47,648 nucleotides of DNA from Gammaproteobacteria bacterium (GTDB taxonomy: Bacteria > Pseudomonadota > Gammaproteobacteria > Steroidobacterales > Steroidobacteraceae), in contig JAGWPY010000206.1 of NCBI GenBank assembly GCA_028870275.1, positions 1-47,648 on the forward strand. Reading direction: 5' to 3'. A program made the translations under genes and the position numbers. Below, piece after piece: positions 34,332 to 42,440 of the stretch (position 1 is the stretch's first letter; every line of letters begins with the position of its first letter). The notes beneath the pieces are model-generated. The model had not been told where the DNA came from. It ran no database searches and worked only from the letters and a program-made list of their open reading frames with translations.

Positions 34332-35498
34332 TCACGGATGAATCTGGGCGAGCGCGTCGCATAACTGGTCGACGTGGCTTTCGTTGAGGATGTAGGCGGG
34401 CAGCAGCCGCAGCACCTGCGGATCGCCGGCCGTGCCGGTGAGGATGTTTCGCTCCATCAGCGCGGCTTGCACTTCGCGCGCCGGCCGCGAGGTCCGCAGG
34501 CCGAGCAGCAAACCCTCGCCCTGGACGCCGGTGACCGGGCCAACCAGGCAGTTGGCGCGAATATAGGTCGAGACCGTGCGCACGTTGTGCAGGAGCGATT
34601 CGGACTCGATCGCATCGATGACCGCCTCGGCGACCGCGCAGGCCATCGGTCCGCCACCGAAGGTCGTACCCATGTCGTCGTAGCGGATCTGCCGCGCGAT
34701 GCGCCGGGCGATGAGCAGCGCGGCAACCGGAAAGCCATTGCCGAGCGCTTTGGCGGTGGTCAGCAGGTCGGGCGTCACCCCGTAGTGGTTGGCCGCGAAC
34801 GGCGAGCCGCTGCGACCCATGCCGCATTGCACTTCGTCGAAGATCAGCAGCGCACCGGTGTCGTCGCAGCGGCGCCGCAGCGCTTCGAGCATGGGCTTGC
34901 CGAGGTCGTAGGCCCCGCCGACGCCCTGAATCGGCTCGACGATCACGGCCGCGGTGTCGCGATCGACGTACTGCTCGATCGCCTCCGGCCGATCACGCGG
35001 CGCGAAACTCACGTCGAACGGGCGTCGGGGAAAGCCATACCACTTCTCGATCGCACCCCAGGTCACCGCGCCGGCCGCGGCCGTGCGCCCATGCCAACCT
35101 TGTTCCAGGGCGACCGCCTTGGTGCGGCCGGTGAGTTTGAAGGCGAGCTTGAGCGCGTTCTCGTTCGCCTCGGCGCCGCTGTTGATCCAGAACACGGTGT
35201 CGAGCCCGAGGCCGGCGAACTTGACCAGTTTCGCCGCGGCGCGCTCGCGGATCGCCATCGGCAGCGCGTTCGTCTGGAAGGCGATCTGCCGGGCTTGCCG
35301 CTCGAGCGCCGCCAGCCAGCGAGGATGACCATAGCCCAGGCCCGCGACCGCGTGGCCGCCGTAGAAATCGAGGAACTTGCGGCCGTCGCGCGCGTGGATC
35401 CAGACCCCCTCGCCGCGAACGACATCGATCGGATATTGCGCGAACACCCGCGCGAGGTGCGAGGCGGCACCTTCCGCCGCATGCGTCGCCGTAGACAT
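34332..35498 (-). CDS. argD: Acetylornithine (acylornithine) aminotransferase
   Basis: A PLP-dependent class III aminotransferase of 388 residues making N-acylornithine from the semialdehyde. The Schiff-base Lys250 lies in TTAKALGNG, the PLP-ring Asp221 in IFDEVQCGMGRSG, and NSGAEANENALKLA and GTTFGGGPMACA are standard. Acetyl and succinyl forms cannot be told apart by these motifs. It is 9 bp after argC and 10 bp before argF', consistent with a linear acylated pathway. Start ATG at 35498 gives a usual N-terminal segment ending in VFAQYPIDVVRGEG. Confidence 0.95.
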   Translation of the reverse strand: MSTATHAAEGAASHLARVFAQYPIDVVRGEGVWIHARDGRKFLDFYGGHAVAGLGYGHPRWLAALERQARQIAFQTNALPMAIRERAAAKLVKFAGLGLDTVFWINSGAEANENALKLAFKLTGRTKAVALEQGWHGRTAAAGAVTWGAIEKWYGFPRRPFDVSFAPRDRPEAIEQYVDRDTAAVIVEPIQGVGGAYDLGKPMLEALRRRCDDTGALLIFDEVQCGMGRSGSPFAANHYGVTPDLLTTAKALGNGFPVAALLIARRIARQIRYDDMGTTFGGGPMACAVAEAVIDAIESESLLHNVRTVSTYIRANCLVGPVTGVQGEGLLLGLRTSRPAREVQAALMERNILTGTAGDPQVLRLLPAYILNESHVDQLCDALAQIHP

Positions 35499-35507
35499 CG
35501 ATGCTCC

Positions 35508-36569
35508 TCAGGTCCAGCCAGGCGCAGGCGCGGCGAGTCCTGCGGTCTCGTCGAAGCCGAACAGGCGGTTCATCCACTGTACCGCCCCGCCCGCGGCGCC
35601 CTTGTCGAGGTTGTCGAGGACCGCGGTCACCACGGCCGTGGTCCCGTCGGCGGCGACGCCGAGATGCGCGTAGTTGCTCGCCACCACGTCCTTCAGGCGC
35701 GGCATGGCCTCGGTCACGCGCACGAACGGCTGGCCCGCGTAGTAGTCGCGCAGCGCGTCGCGCACCGCCGAGCCCGACATCGGTTTGCGCAGTCGCGCCT
35801 GCACCGTGACATGGATGCCGCGGGCGAACGGGCCCGAGTGCGGCACGAAATGCACCTGCGCGGCGACGCCGCTCGCCGCTTCGGCGCAGGCGAGGATCTC
35901 CGGCACATGTCGATGGGCGAGCGGATTGTAGGCGTACAGGTCCGAGTGCCGACGCGGGTGATGGGTGCCCTCGACCGGCTTGCGCCCGGAGCCCGTGCTG
36001 CCGGTCACCCCGCTCACGAACAGCGTGGGTTCGGCGATCCCGGCCGCGAGCAGGGGCACGACGCAGAGCAGGATCGCACTCGCGAAACAGCCGGGATGGG
36101 CGACGTGCGCCGTCGGCGAGCGGGCGAGATGTTCGGGCAGGGCGCAGGTGAACTCGGCGATGCGCGCCGGCGCGCCATGCGCATGCCCGTAGACCGCGCC
36201 GTAGGCGTGGGCGTTGCGATAGCGGAAGTCCGCGGAGATGTCCACGCAGTGCACGTCGGTGGCGCCGCTCTCGGCGACCTGGAGCAGCCGGTCGATCAGG
36301 GCCGCGGCCACGCCGTGGGGCGCCGCCGAGAACAGCGCGGCACGCGGCGCGGCGCCGAGCAGCGCCTCGATCTCGGCGAGGTCGAGGAACGAACGGCCGG
36401 CGTAGGCGCTCTGCAGATGCGGGAACGCCTCGGCGATCCCGCCTCCGGCCTGGCTGTCGGAGAGGACACCCGCGAGCTCGAAATGGGGGTGTCCGGCAAT
36501 CAGCCGCAGGAGCTCCCCGGCCACGTAGCCGGTGCCGCCGAGCACGAAGGCCGGGACGCGCGCGTTCAT
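35508..36569 (-). CDS. argC: N-acetyl-gamma-glutamyl-phosphate reductase
   Basis: Reduces N-acylglutamyl phosphate to the semialdehyde with NADPH. The 353 residues show the cofactor loop GGTGYVAGELL (11-21), the catalytic Cys161 in HPGCFASA, GVTGSTGSGRKP and the acid/base His region FVPHSGPFARGI. This is the type with the substitution HPGCF rather than HPGCYPT. The ATG overlaps the stop of the P-loop gene (ATGA), so translation is coupled. argD follows after 9 bp. Confidence 0.94.
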   Translation of the reverse strand: MNARVPAFVLGGTGYVAGELLRLIAGHPHFELAGVLSDSQAGGGIAEAFPHLQSAYAGRSFLDLAEIEALLGAAPRAALFSAAPHGVAAALIDRLLQVAESGATDVHCVDISADFRYRNAHAYGAVYGHAHGAPARIAEFTCALPEHLARSPTAHVAHPGCFASAILLCVVPLLAAGIAEPTLFVSGVTGSTGSGRKPVEGTHHPRRHSDLYAYNPLAHRHVPEILACAEAASGVAAQVHFVPHSGPFARGIHVTVQARLRKPMSGSAVRDALRDYYAGQPFVRVTEAMPRLKDVVASNYAHLGVAADGTTAVVTAVLDNLDKGAAGGAVQWMNRLFGFDETAGLAAPAPGWT

Positions 36570-37645
36570 TCGGCGGCCGACCGGGGTTCGCGTGCCTTGG
36601 CGATGCCGAGACGGGAGATCACGTGGTCGCCGAGGTCGGCCGGATTGCTGATCGCGTTGAAGGCCTCGACCCCCATCTGCTCGCGGATGATCTGCACGCC
36701 GACCTGATTGTCGGTCGCGGGGCCCGTGACCACGCAAGGTTCGATGCCGAACTTCTCGCGCAGCAGCTTCACGCCGCCCCAGGCGGCGACCGGGTCGTTG
36801 GCCGACAGCGCCACCGCGGTCAACGAGCCCTTGATCGCCGGATCGAGCAGGATCGCCTCCACCCCATAGGCGCCGAGCAAGCCGTCGCCGAGTTCGAAGA
36901 CGATCGCATCCGGCGTGCCGGCGGCCATTTCGCTCAGCATGGTGCGCGTGAGCGCCGGTCCGTTCTTCTCGGTGGTCGTGACCACGCCGAGATCCGTGAA
37001 GATCATGGTGCGGCGTGCCCCGGCGTCCTCGAAGGCGAGAATGTCGCGGCGAAGCGAGACCCCGGTCGCCTTGAACGCATCCACGGTGAGTCCGCGGTGG
37101 CGCATGCGCGCGATGATCGCCGCCGCGGCGGCGGTCTTGCCCGCTTCCATGCAGGTGCCGGCCAGGGCAACCACCGGCACGCCGCGCGCGTCGACCGCGG
37201 CGCCGTAGTCGAGCGCCTTGAAGCCGGCGCGGGCGGGCACGCCGATCCGCTCGCCGAGATAGGGGAAGGTGAGCACCGCACCGAGCACGCGGCAGTCGAA
37301 CGGCTTGCCCTTCTCGGGGTTCGCCGAATCACAGATGCCGAGTACGCCGCCGATGTTGAGCATCTGGATCACGTCGCCCGGCTTCAAGCTCGCCGGGATG
37401 TGCCCGGAGTAGCCGAACAGGGCGCGGCGGTGGCCGAGCGCGCCGACCACGACGTCGCCGCGCGAGACCTTCGCCATGCGGCCGCTGGTCAGCTCGAGCG
37501 TGTTGTAGCTCGACTTGTTGTTCAGCACCTCGACGACGATCAGGTTGCCTTCCTCGCAGACGATGTTCGGCGAGATCCGCACCTCGTGCGACAACGCACA
37601 GGCCTGGGTCACCGAGGCGATCTTGTCGACGACGACGCTGCGCAT
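36566..37645 (-). CDS. Unrecognised P-loop protein inside the arginine operon
   Basis: A 359-residue soluble protein I cannot assign. Residues 1-140 form a beta-rich region with Gly turns (RGDVVVGALGHRRALFGYSG, LNIGGVLGICDS). Residues 155-345 look like a MinD/BioD/DUF1611-type P-loop domain: Walker A GTCMEAGKTAAAAAI (163-177), KATGVSLRRD, TDLGVVTTTEKNG, and a hydrophobic strand ending FELGDGLLGAYG (250-261) that may be Walker B. ATG at 37645 is 5 bp after argG; a GTG at 37654 would overlap its stop. The stop overlaps argC ATG. An ATP-dependent step or regulatory role in arginine synthesis is inferred from context only. It does not resemble ArgA, ArgE or ArgJ. Confidence 0.85.
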   Translation of the reverse strand: MRSVVVDKIASVTQACALSHEVRISPNIVCEEGNLIVVEVLNNKSSYNTLELTSGRMAKVSRGDVVVGALGHRRALFGYSGHIPASLKPGDVIQMLNIGGVLGICDSANPEKGKPFDCRVLGAVLTFPYLGERIGVPARAGFKALDYGAAVDARGVPVVALAGTCMEAGKTAAAAAIIARMRHRGLTVDAFKATGVSLRRDILAFEDAGARRTMIFTDLGVVTTTEKNGPALTRTMLSEMAAGTPDAIVFELGDGLLGAYGVEAILLDPAIKGSLTAVALSANDPVAAWGGVKLLREKFGIEPCVVTGPATDNQVGVQIIREQMGVEAFNAISNPADLGDHVISRLGIAKAREPRSAAE

Positions 37646-37650
37646 GCCGC

Positions 37651-38877
37651 TCACGGCTGCTTCGCCCCGGCGCGCTGGTAGAACATGCCCGGCAGAGCGA
37701 GGATCTTCGAGTAGCCGAGCGCGTCTGCCGGGGTCCACTCGCCCGCAGCCTCGCCGTAGACGCCCTTCGAGGCGGCCATGAGCGAATGAGGCGAGCTGAC
37801 GCCCTCGACGAACGCGCTGCCCGGGCGCATCAGCACGTGGACCTCGCCGGTCACGCGCGCCTGCGAGGACAGCACTAGCGCCTCGATGTCCCGGCATGCC
37901 GGATCGAGGTGGTGTCCTTCGTGCACCAGATCCCCGTAGGGCTGGGCGAGAGTCTCCTTGACGCGCGCCTGACGCGCGGTGAGCACGAGCTTCTCGAGTT
38001 CGCGATGCGCGTTCAGGAGCACCTCGGCGGCGGGCGCCTCGAAGGCGACCCGGCCCTTGGTGCCGATCACGGTATCGCCCAGGTGGATTCCACGACCGAT
38101 GCCGAACGGGCCGGCGAGGGACTCGAGTCGCTCGATGACCGCGACGGCTGAGAGCCGGTCGCCGTCGAGACCGCAGGGCACGCCGCGCTCGAACGCGATG
38201 ATGTGACGTTCGCTCGGACGCGGCCGCGTGAATGCCTCGCGCGAGAGCACCCAGGCCGACTCCGGGATGCTGCCCTGGGAGGTGAGCGTCTCCTGTCCGC
38301 CGATGGTCACGCCCCAGAGGCCGCGATTGACCGAATAGGCGGCGCCGTACGGCGGCACGGGCAGCGCGCGCTCCTCGAGGTATTTGAGCTGCTCGGGGCG
38401 CTTGAAGGCGCGGTCGCGGACCGGCGCGAGGATCTCCAGGCCAGGGGCGAGCGTGCGCAGCGCCACCTCGAAGCGGACCTGGTCGTTGCCGGCCGCCGTG
38501 CAGCCGTGGGCGACGATGCGGGTGCCCATCTTCACCGCCATCTGCGCGATCGTCTGCGCCTGCAGCACCCGCTCGGCGCCCACGCACAGCGGGTAGAGCT
38601 GGCCGCGGCGCACGTTGCCCATGATCAGGTACTTCAGCACCTGCTCGAAGTATTCGGCACGCGCATCGACGAGCTCGTGTCCGACCGCGCCGAGCGCCCG
38701 CGAGCGTTCGGCGAGCAGTTTCGCCGCCGCGGCGTCGATGCCGCCGGTATCGACGGTCACGGTGACCACCGGCCGGCCGTGGTTCTCGGTGAGCCAGGGC
38801 ACGAGGAACGAGGTGTCCAGTCCGCCGGAGAATGCGAGAAGGATGGGCTCTTTGCCCGCCGAGTGAGTGCTGGTCAT
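37651..38877 (-). CDS. argG: Argininosuccinate synthase
   Basis: Condenses citrulline and aspartate with ATP. The 408 residues carry the PP-loop LLAFSGGLDTSFLVPWL, VAHGCTAAGNDQVRFE and GAAYSVNRGLWGVTIGG, all family hallmarks. The N-terminal ATG at 38877 lies 8 bp after argR and gives an eight-residue lead-in before the PP-loop. Since the pathway proceeds through acylated intermediates, citrulline for this enzyme must come from a deacylase that is not in this window. Confidence 0.96.
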   Translation of the reverse strand: MTSTHSAGKEPILLAFSGGLDTSFLVPWLTENHGRPVVTVTVDTGGIDAAAAKLLAERSRALGAVGHELVDARAEYFEQVLKYLIMGNVRRGQLYPLCVGAERVLQAQTIAQMAVKMGTRIVAHGCTAAGNDQVRFEVALRTLAPGLEILAPVRDRAFKRPEQLKYLEERALPVPPYGAAYSVNRGLWGVTIGGQETLTSQGSIPESAWVLSREAFTRPRPSERHIIAFERGVPCGLDGDRLSAVAVIERLESLAGPFGIGRGIHLGDTVIGTKGRVAFEAPAAEVLLNAHRELEKLVLTARQARVKETLAQPYGDLVHEGHHLDPACRDIEALVLSSQARVTGEVHVLMRPGSAFVEGVSSPHSLMAASKGVYGEAAGEWTPADALGYSKILALPGMFYQRAGAKQP

Positions 38878-38885
38878 GGGTCGGT

Positions 38886-39347
38886 TCAGATTCCGAAGGT
38901 CGCGAGGAGACGCTCGCCGAGCCGGCGCTGGTCGCGCGCGCTCGCCGTGGCGATGAAAATCGTGTCGTCGCCGGAGATCGTGCCGGCGACCTCGGGCCAG
39001 GCGGCCGAGTCGATCGCGACCGCGACGCTCTGCGCGGTGCCGATCTTGGTCTTGATCACGGTGAGATTCGCGCCGGCGGCGACGCGCGAGATCACGAAGC
39101 GGCGCAACGCCGAGAAGTCGTTCACGGAGCGGGTCGCCTCGTCGCTGAGCACATAGCGTCGGCCGAGCTTGGCGACGCCGAGCTCCCGCAGGTCCCGGCT
39201 GACGCTCGACTGGGTCGCCGGATGGCCGCGCCGGCGCAGCAGCTCGACCAGCTCCGCCTGCCGCTCGATGGTTCGCTCGCGCAGGATCTTCGCGAGCAGG
39301 TCGCGCCGGGCGGCGGTTCCGTTCTGGTCGGTCAGGGGCGCGAGCAT
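38886..39347 (-). CDS. argR: Arginine repressor ArgR
   Basis: A hexameric arginine-sensing transcription regulator of 153 residues. The N-terminal winged helix has ERQAELVELLRRRGHPATQS and SSVSRDLRELGVAKL for DNA contact; the C-terminal domain ends with GTISGDDTIFIATASARD, which carries the Asp residues that bind L-arginine. It is the first gene of the arginine operon, with two ARG boxes directly upstream, so it should repress itself and the whole pathway. This contrasts with E. coli, where argR is unlinked from arginine structural genes. Confidence 0.95.
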   Translation of the reverse strand: MLAPLTDQNGTAARRDLLAKILRERTIERQAELVELLRRRGHPATQSSVSRDLRELGVAKLGRRYVLSDEATRSVNDFSALRRFVISRVAAGANLTVIKTKIGTAQSVAVAIDSAAWPEVAGTISGDDTIFIATASARDQRRLGERLLATFGI

Positions 39348-39359
39348 GTTTCTGGCGTG

Positions 39360-39394
39360 TGCATAAATTTGCGCACATGCTGCATAAAGATGCA
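39360..39394 (-). promoter_or_regulatory. Two tandem ARG boxes in front of argR
   Basis: TGCATAAAGATGCA (39381-39394) is a near-perfect ARG half-pair (consensus TGMATWWWWATKCA) and TGCATAAATTTGCG (39360-39373) is a degenerate second one. Their start-to-start distance is exactly 21 bp, the spacing of natural tandem ARG boxes. They lie 13-47 bp before the argR ATG and over the predicted promoter. Confidence 0.8.
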
Positions 39395-39405
39395 GGGGCT
39401 GTCAA
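39377..39405 (-). promoter_or_regulatory. Candidate promoter of the arginine operon
   Basis: On the minus strand a perfect -35 TTGACA (39405-39400) is followed after 17 bp by CAGCAT (39382-39377), a weak -10. The -10 and spacer coincide with the ARG boxes, so ArgR would block polymerase directly. The rest of the 157-bp gap 39348-39504 shows nothing else. Confidence 0.55.
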
Positions 39406-39504
39406 TGTCGACGCGCCCGCGGGGCAAGGCGAGGATGCGCCGCGGCCGGTGGACGACGGCACGGCCGGGTGTTGGCGGCACGGCCGGGTGGCGGCGGTGC
39501 CCGC

Positions 39505-40158
39505 TCAGCCGGGCGAGGGCGGCGCTCCGCCGAGCCCGGCGACCACCATCCAGAGAACCAGGATCGCGACCATCACGAGCCCCTGGCCGAGCAGCCAGAC
39601 GCCGAAGGCGCGGCGCGTGGGCAGACGCTCGACCTCGCTGTAGGCGAGCACCTGCAGCAGGAGACTCCAGCAGACCAGCAGCGCGTGCGCTACGAACTGG
39701 AAGCGCAGCACCAGTATGAGGAACGGTTCGAGCGCGGGGTGCGGTGCGTCGATGAAGCAGGCCCGTCCCGCCAGCGCCGCCGCGACCAGCCAGATCGCGA
39801 GCGAGGCGATCATCGGCACGCCGCTGTAGGCGAGCGCGTGCATGACCTGCGGGCGGGTCGCGCTGCCGCCGGCGCGGCGCCCCAGGCGTAGGTACACCAT
39901 GGTCATCAGGTACAGGCCGATGATTCCGGCGGCGGGGCCCGCGAGCACCGCCCGGCCGAGGATCGCGCCGAGACCGGAGTCGACGCCGGCCGATTGCGCC
40001 CGGCTCAGCGAGAGCCAGCTGACGATGCCCTGGACGGCTCCGAGCAGATAGTCGACGCGCGAGATCGGCGCGTCGGCGAGCTCGCGCAGTACTCGCCGCG
40101 GCCGCAGCCAGACGTCGTGCAGGGGGCGGATCGTTTCTGGGGGGGTGGGGTCGTGCAT
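39505..40158 (-). CDS. Yip1-family membrane protein
   Basis: A 217-residue protein with five hydrophobic helices (about 48-68, 75-100, 115-140, 150-175 and 185-205). The start TIRPLHDVWLRPRRVLRELA and MHALAYSGVPMIASLAIWLV match the bacterial Yip1 pattern, where a W-x-x-P-x-x-x-x-R-x-L motif precedes the first helix. The ATG at 40158 places that motif near residue 13. Function in bacteria is unknown. It is divergent from the histone-like gene and lies upstream of, but is not obviously linked to, the arginine operon. Confidence 0.8.
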   Translation of the reverse strand: MHDPTPPETIRPLHDVWLRPRRVLRELADAPISRVDYLLGAVQGIVSWLSLSRAQSAGVDSGLGAILGRAVLAGPAAGIIGLYLMTMVYLRLGRRAGGSATRPQVMHALAYSGVPMIASLAIWLVAAALAGRACFIDAPHPALEPFLILVLRFQFVAHALLVCWSLLLQVLAYSEVERLPTRRAFGVWLLGQGLVMVAILVLWMVVAGLGGAPPSPG

Positions 40159-40225
40159 CGGCGGGTGCTTGCGGCTGGTGCGGCAGCGTACGAAATCCAC
40201 CCGCGCAACTCCAGTGGCGGCGCAG

Positions 40226-40254
40226 ATGACAGAGACCCGAATCGGGGCTACTCT
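40226..40254 (+). promoter_or_regulatory. Sigma-70 promoter of the histone-like gene
   Basis: ATGACA (40226-40231) and TACTCT (40249-40254) are separated by exactly 17 bp; the -35 matches at 5 of 6 and the -10 at 4 of 6 positions. Transcription near 40261 would leave a leader of about 48 nt containing GAGGAG (40293-40298) 10 nt before the ATG. Confidence 0.6.
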
Positions 40255-40308
40255 CGACCGCGGTGGCAATGGTCTGTGCTGACTCGACCTGCGAGGAGTG
40301 GATTCGTC

Positions 40309-40692
40309 ATGGCAATGAAGAGCAAAGGGAAGAAGCGTCCGATGCCGAAGGCCAAGCGGAAGGCGGCCGTGAAGGGCCGGGCCAAGAAGAAGACGCGTCT
40401 GGTCAAAGTCGCTGGCAAGGCCGCCAAGAAGGCCGCCAGGAAGAGTGCGAAGAAGGTCGTGAGGAAGGCGGCGAAAAAGGTCGCTAAAAAAGCCGTGAAG
40501 AAGGCCGCCAAGGCGCCGGCCCGCCGCGGCGCGCCGCGCCGGAAGGTCAAACCCGCGCCGATTGGTGCAAAGCCGCAAGCCATGGCCCGGCCGATGCCCT
40601 CGAGCCCGGTGCCGGCCGCAGCGCTCGCGCCGGTCGAGACGCCCGCGGCCGCCTTGCCCGCGGCGCCGATGCCGGAACCGCCGATCCTCTAG
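40309..40692 (+). CDS. Histone H1-like Lys/Ala-rich nucleoid protein
   Basis: A 127-residue highly basic protein. Residues 1-85 consist of Lys/Ala/Arg repeats of the AKKA/KAAKK type resembling eukaryotic H1 tails and bacterial Hc1/AlgP-type DNA-binding proteins; residues 86-127 are Pro/Ala-rich and uncharged. No folded domain is expected. Likely roles are DNA compaction or RNA binding. Such repeats vary in length between strains. The start is the ATG at 40309 with GAGGAG upstream; the ATG at 40315 is an alternative. The antisense frame 40248-40583 is a shadow of the repeat. Confidence 0.8.
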   Translation: MAMKSKGKKRPMPKAKRKAAVKGRAKKKTRLVKVAGKAAKKAARKSAKKVVRKAAKKVAKKAVKKAAKAPARRGAPRRKVKPAPIGAKPQAMARPMPSSPVPAAALAPVETPAAALPAAPMPEPPIL

Positions 40693-40694
40693 TC

Positions 40695-40722
40695 CGATCC
40701 TCCGCGGCCCGCGCGCGGATCG
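40695..40722. terminator. Convergent hairpin after the histone-like gene
   Basis: CGATCC (40695-40700) pairs with GGATCG (40717-40722) around a GC-rich inner palindrome in the 30-bp gap between convergent genes. No T-tract is present on either strand, so this is a possible bidirectional transcript end only. Confidence 0.4.
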
Positions 40723-41490
40723 TCAGAGGAACGAGAGCACGGCATTCCAGGCCGTCCTGGCGATCAGCGCGCCGACCGCGATCACGAACGCGATGCGCAC
40801 GAAGCGGCTGCCGTGGCGCAGCGCCGTGTGCGCGCCGGCGATGCTGCCGGCGACGTTGCAGGCGCCGAGCGCGAGTGCGAGCGGCCAACGCACCTGGTCG
40901 TGCGTCCCGAAATACAGCAGGGCCCCGAGATTGGTCGCCGCGTTGACGACGCGCGCGCTCGCGGCCGCATTCAGGAAATCGAAGCCGTACACGCGCACGT
41001 ACAGCAGCATCAGAAAGTTCCCCGTGCCGGGACCGAAGAATCCGTCGTAGGCGGCGACCAGGCCGATGGCGCCGAGCGCCGCCGCGCGGCGCGGACCCCG
41101 CAGCGCGACTGGCGCGTGCCGCGTGCCGAGACCGCGATTGCGCAACACGTAGAGCAGCACGGCGGTGAGGATCAGCGGCACCAGGGCGCGAAAGGCCCTC
41201 GCCGGCAACACGCTCGCGAGACTCGCGCCGAGCAGGGCGCCCGGCACCGCGACCAGCACCGCCGGCAGGAGCATGCGCCAGGGTATGGACACGGAGCGGG
41301 CGTATCTCGCCAGCGCGCTGCTCGTACCGAGCACGCTCGAGAGCTTGTTGGTGCCGAGCAGCGTCGCCGGCATTTCGCGCGCATAGGCGGTCAGCAGCGC
41401 CGGCAGCTGGATCAGTCCGCCGCCCCCGACCATCGCATCGACGAAGCCCGCGGCCGCCGCCGCGGCCAGCACGAACGCGAGGCTCGGCAC
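40723..41490 (-). CDS. TauE/SafE-family membrane transporter
   Basis: A 255-residue permease with about eight membrane helices. AAGFVDAMVGGGGLIQLPAL and AYDGFFGPGTGNFLMLLYV are the two family repeats, each with the conserved G-G-G or F-x-G-P-G motif. TauE/SafE proteins export sulfite, sulfoacetate or organic anions; the substrate is not readable. No ATG is present; I chose the GTG at 41490. Its frame runs back to a CTG overlapping the nudC stop, so coupling is possible. It is the last gene of a flhC-nudC-tauE row. Confidence 0.88.
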   Translation of the reverse strand: MPSLAFVLAAAAAAGFVDAMVGGGGLIQLPALLTAYAREMPATLLGTNKLSSVLGTSSALARYARSVSIPWRMLLPAVLVAVPGALLGASLASVLPARAFRALVPLILTAVLLYVLRNRGLGTRHAPVALRGPRRAAALGAIGLVAAYDGFFGPGTGNFLMLLYVRVYGFDFLNAAASARVVNAATNLGALLYFGTHDQVRWPLALALGACNVAGSIAGAHTALRHGSRFVRIAFVIAVGALIARTAWNAVLSFL

Positions 41491-41513
41491 GCCTCCGTCC
41501 GGCAGGATGCCGG

Positions 41514-42440
41514 TCAGGGCTCCGCTCCCGGCAGGGTCGCGAGCGACGTGCCGCCCGCGTCGAACCAGGCCTCGATCAGCGCATAGGAAATCGACTGGGC
41601 GAGCGGTAGGCGCACCGCGCCCGCGGCGACGTCGGCGCGGGTGAACCAGCGCGCGTCCTCGAGTTCGCGGTCGTTCAGGCGGATCGTGGTCGAGACCGCG
41701 CGGGCCGTGAATCCGAGCATCAGCGATCCCGGGAACGGCCAGGGCTGGGACCCGAAATAGGTGATCTGGTCGACCTCGACGCCCGTCTCCTCCTGGACCT
41801 CGCGGGCCACCGCATCCTCGAGCGCCTCGCCCGGCTCGACGAATCCGGCGATCGTCGAAAATCGTCCCGGCGGCCAGCTCGGCTGCCGACCGAGCAAGGC
41901 CCGCGCGCCGTCGCTGACCAGCACGATGATCGCCGGATCGATGCGCGGAAAATGTTCCAGGCGGCAGGCAGGCGCGGAGCACACCCGGGTATGACCCGCC
42001 CGTGCGGGCAGGGTCGGCGCTCCGCAGGCCCCGCAGTAGCGGTGGCGGGCGCGCCAGGCGAGCAACGCGCGCGCATAGCCGAGCAGGCCGGCGTCCTCGG
42101 CGGCGAGTCGCGGCAGCACCGCACGCAGATCCTCGAAGCGCGCGCCGGGCAGGATCTGCGGCGGTTCCAGCGCGTCGATCTCCGCCGCGAAACACGGGCG
42201 GCCGGCGAAGTGACCGAGCAGGATCAGGTTTTCCGGCGCGCGGCCCTCGGCCGGCAGGTCCGACAGCGCGACCAGCGCGGCGCGCGGCGGATCGCCGTCG
42301 ACGACGAGACTGCGGGCATTCCATTGAACCACCGCGCGACCGTCCGGGTCCGCGTTCGCCGCATCGAACCAGGCGGGCTCGGTGCGCAGGTGTGTCACGC
42401 GGTCTAGGAAGGGGCCCGCGAACGTATAGCGTCGTGCCAT
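41514..42440 (-). CDS. nudC: NADH pyrophosphatase NudC
   Basis: Hydrolyses NADH (and in other bacteria removes NAD caps from RNA). The 308 residues show the zinc ribbon YCGACG...VCSAPAC, the Nudix box GFVEPGEALEDAVAREVQEE and the NudC-specific SQPWPFPGSLMLGF. The N-terminal FAGPFLDRVTHLR matches this family, which supports the ATG at 42440 even though it overlaps the preceding flhC-like gene by 37 bp. A GTG at 42398 without overlap would cut that conserved segment. Confidence 0.94.
   Translation of the reverse strand: MARRYTFAGPFLDRVTHLRTEPAWFDAANADPDGRAVVQWNARSLVVDGDPPRAALVALSDLPAEGRAPENLILLGHFAGRPCFAAEIDALEPPQILPGARFEDLRAVLPRLAAEDAGLLGYARALLAWRARHRYCGACGAPTLPARAGHTRVCSAPACRLEHFPRIDPAIIVLVSDGARALLGRQPSWPPGRFSTIAGFVEPGEALEDAVAREVQEETGVEVDQITYFGSQPWPFPGSLMLGFTARAVSTTIRLNDRELEDARWFTRADVAAGAVRLPLAQSISYALIEAWFDAGGTSLATLPGAEP

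Noticed and set aside
32198-34387. 729-aa plus-strand ORF
   Set aside because: Antisense to argB and argF', which have complete catalytic motifs.
34374-36707. 777-aa plus-strand ORF
   Set aside because: Antisense to argD and argC; no motif and biased composition.
36566-38587. 673-aa fusion ORF upstream of the P-loop gene
   Set aside because: The extra N-terminal part is the antisense-like frame of argG; a start at 37645 or 37654 next to the argG stop fits operon spacing.
40248-40583. 111-aa hydrophobic ORF opposite the histone-like gene
   Set aside because: Phe/Ala repeats are merely the complement of the Lys/Ala repeat.
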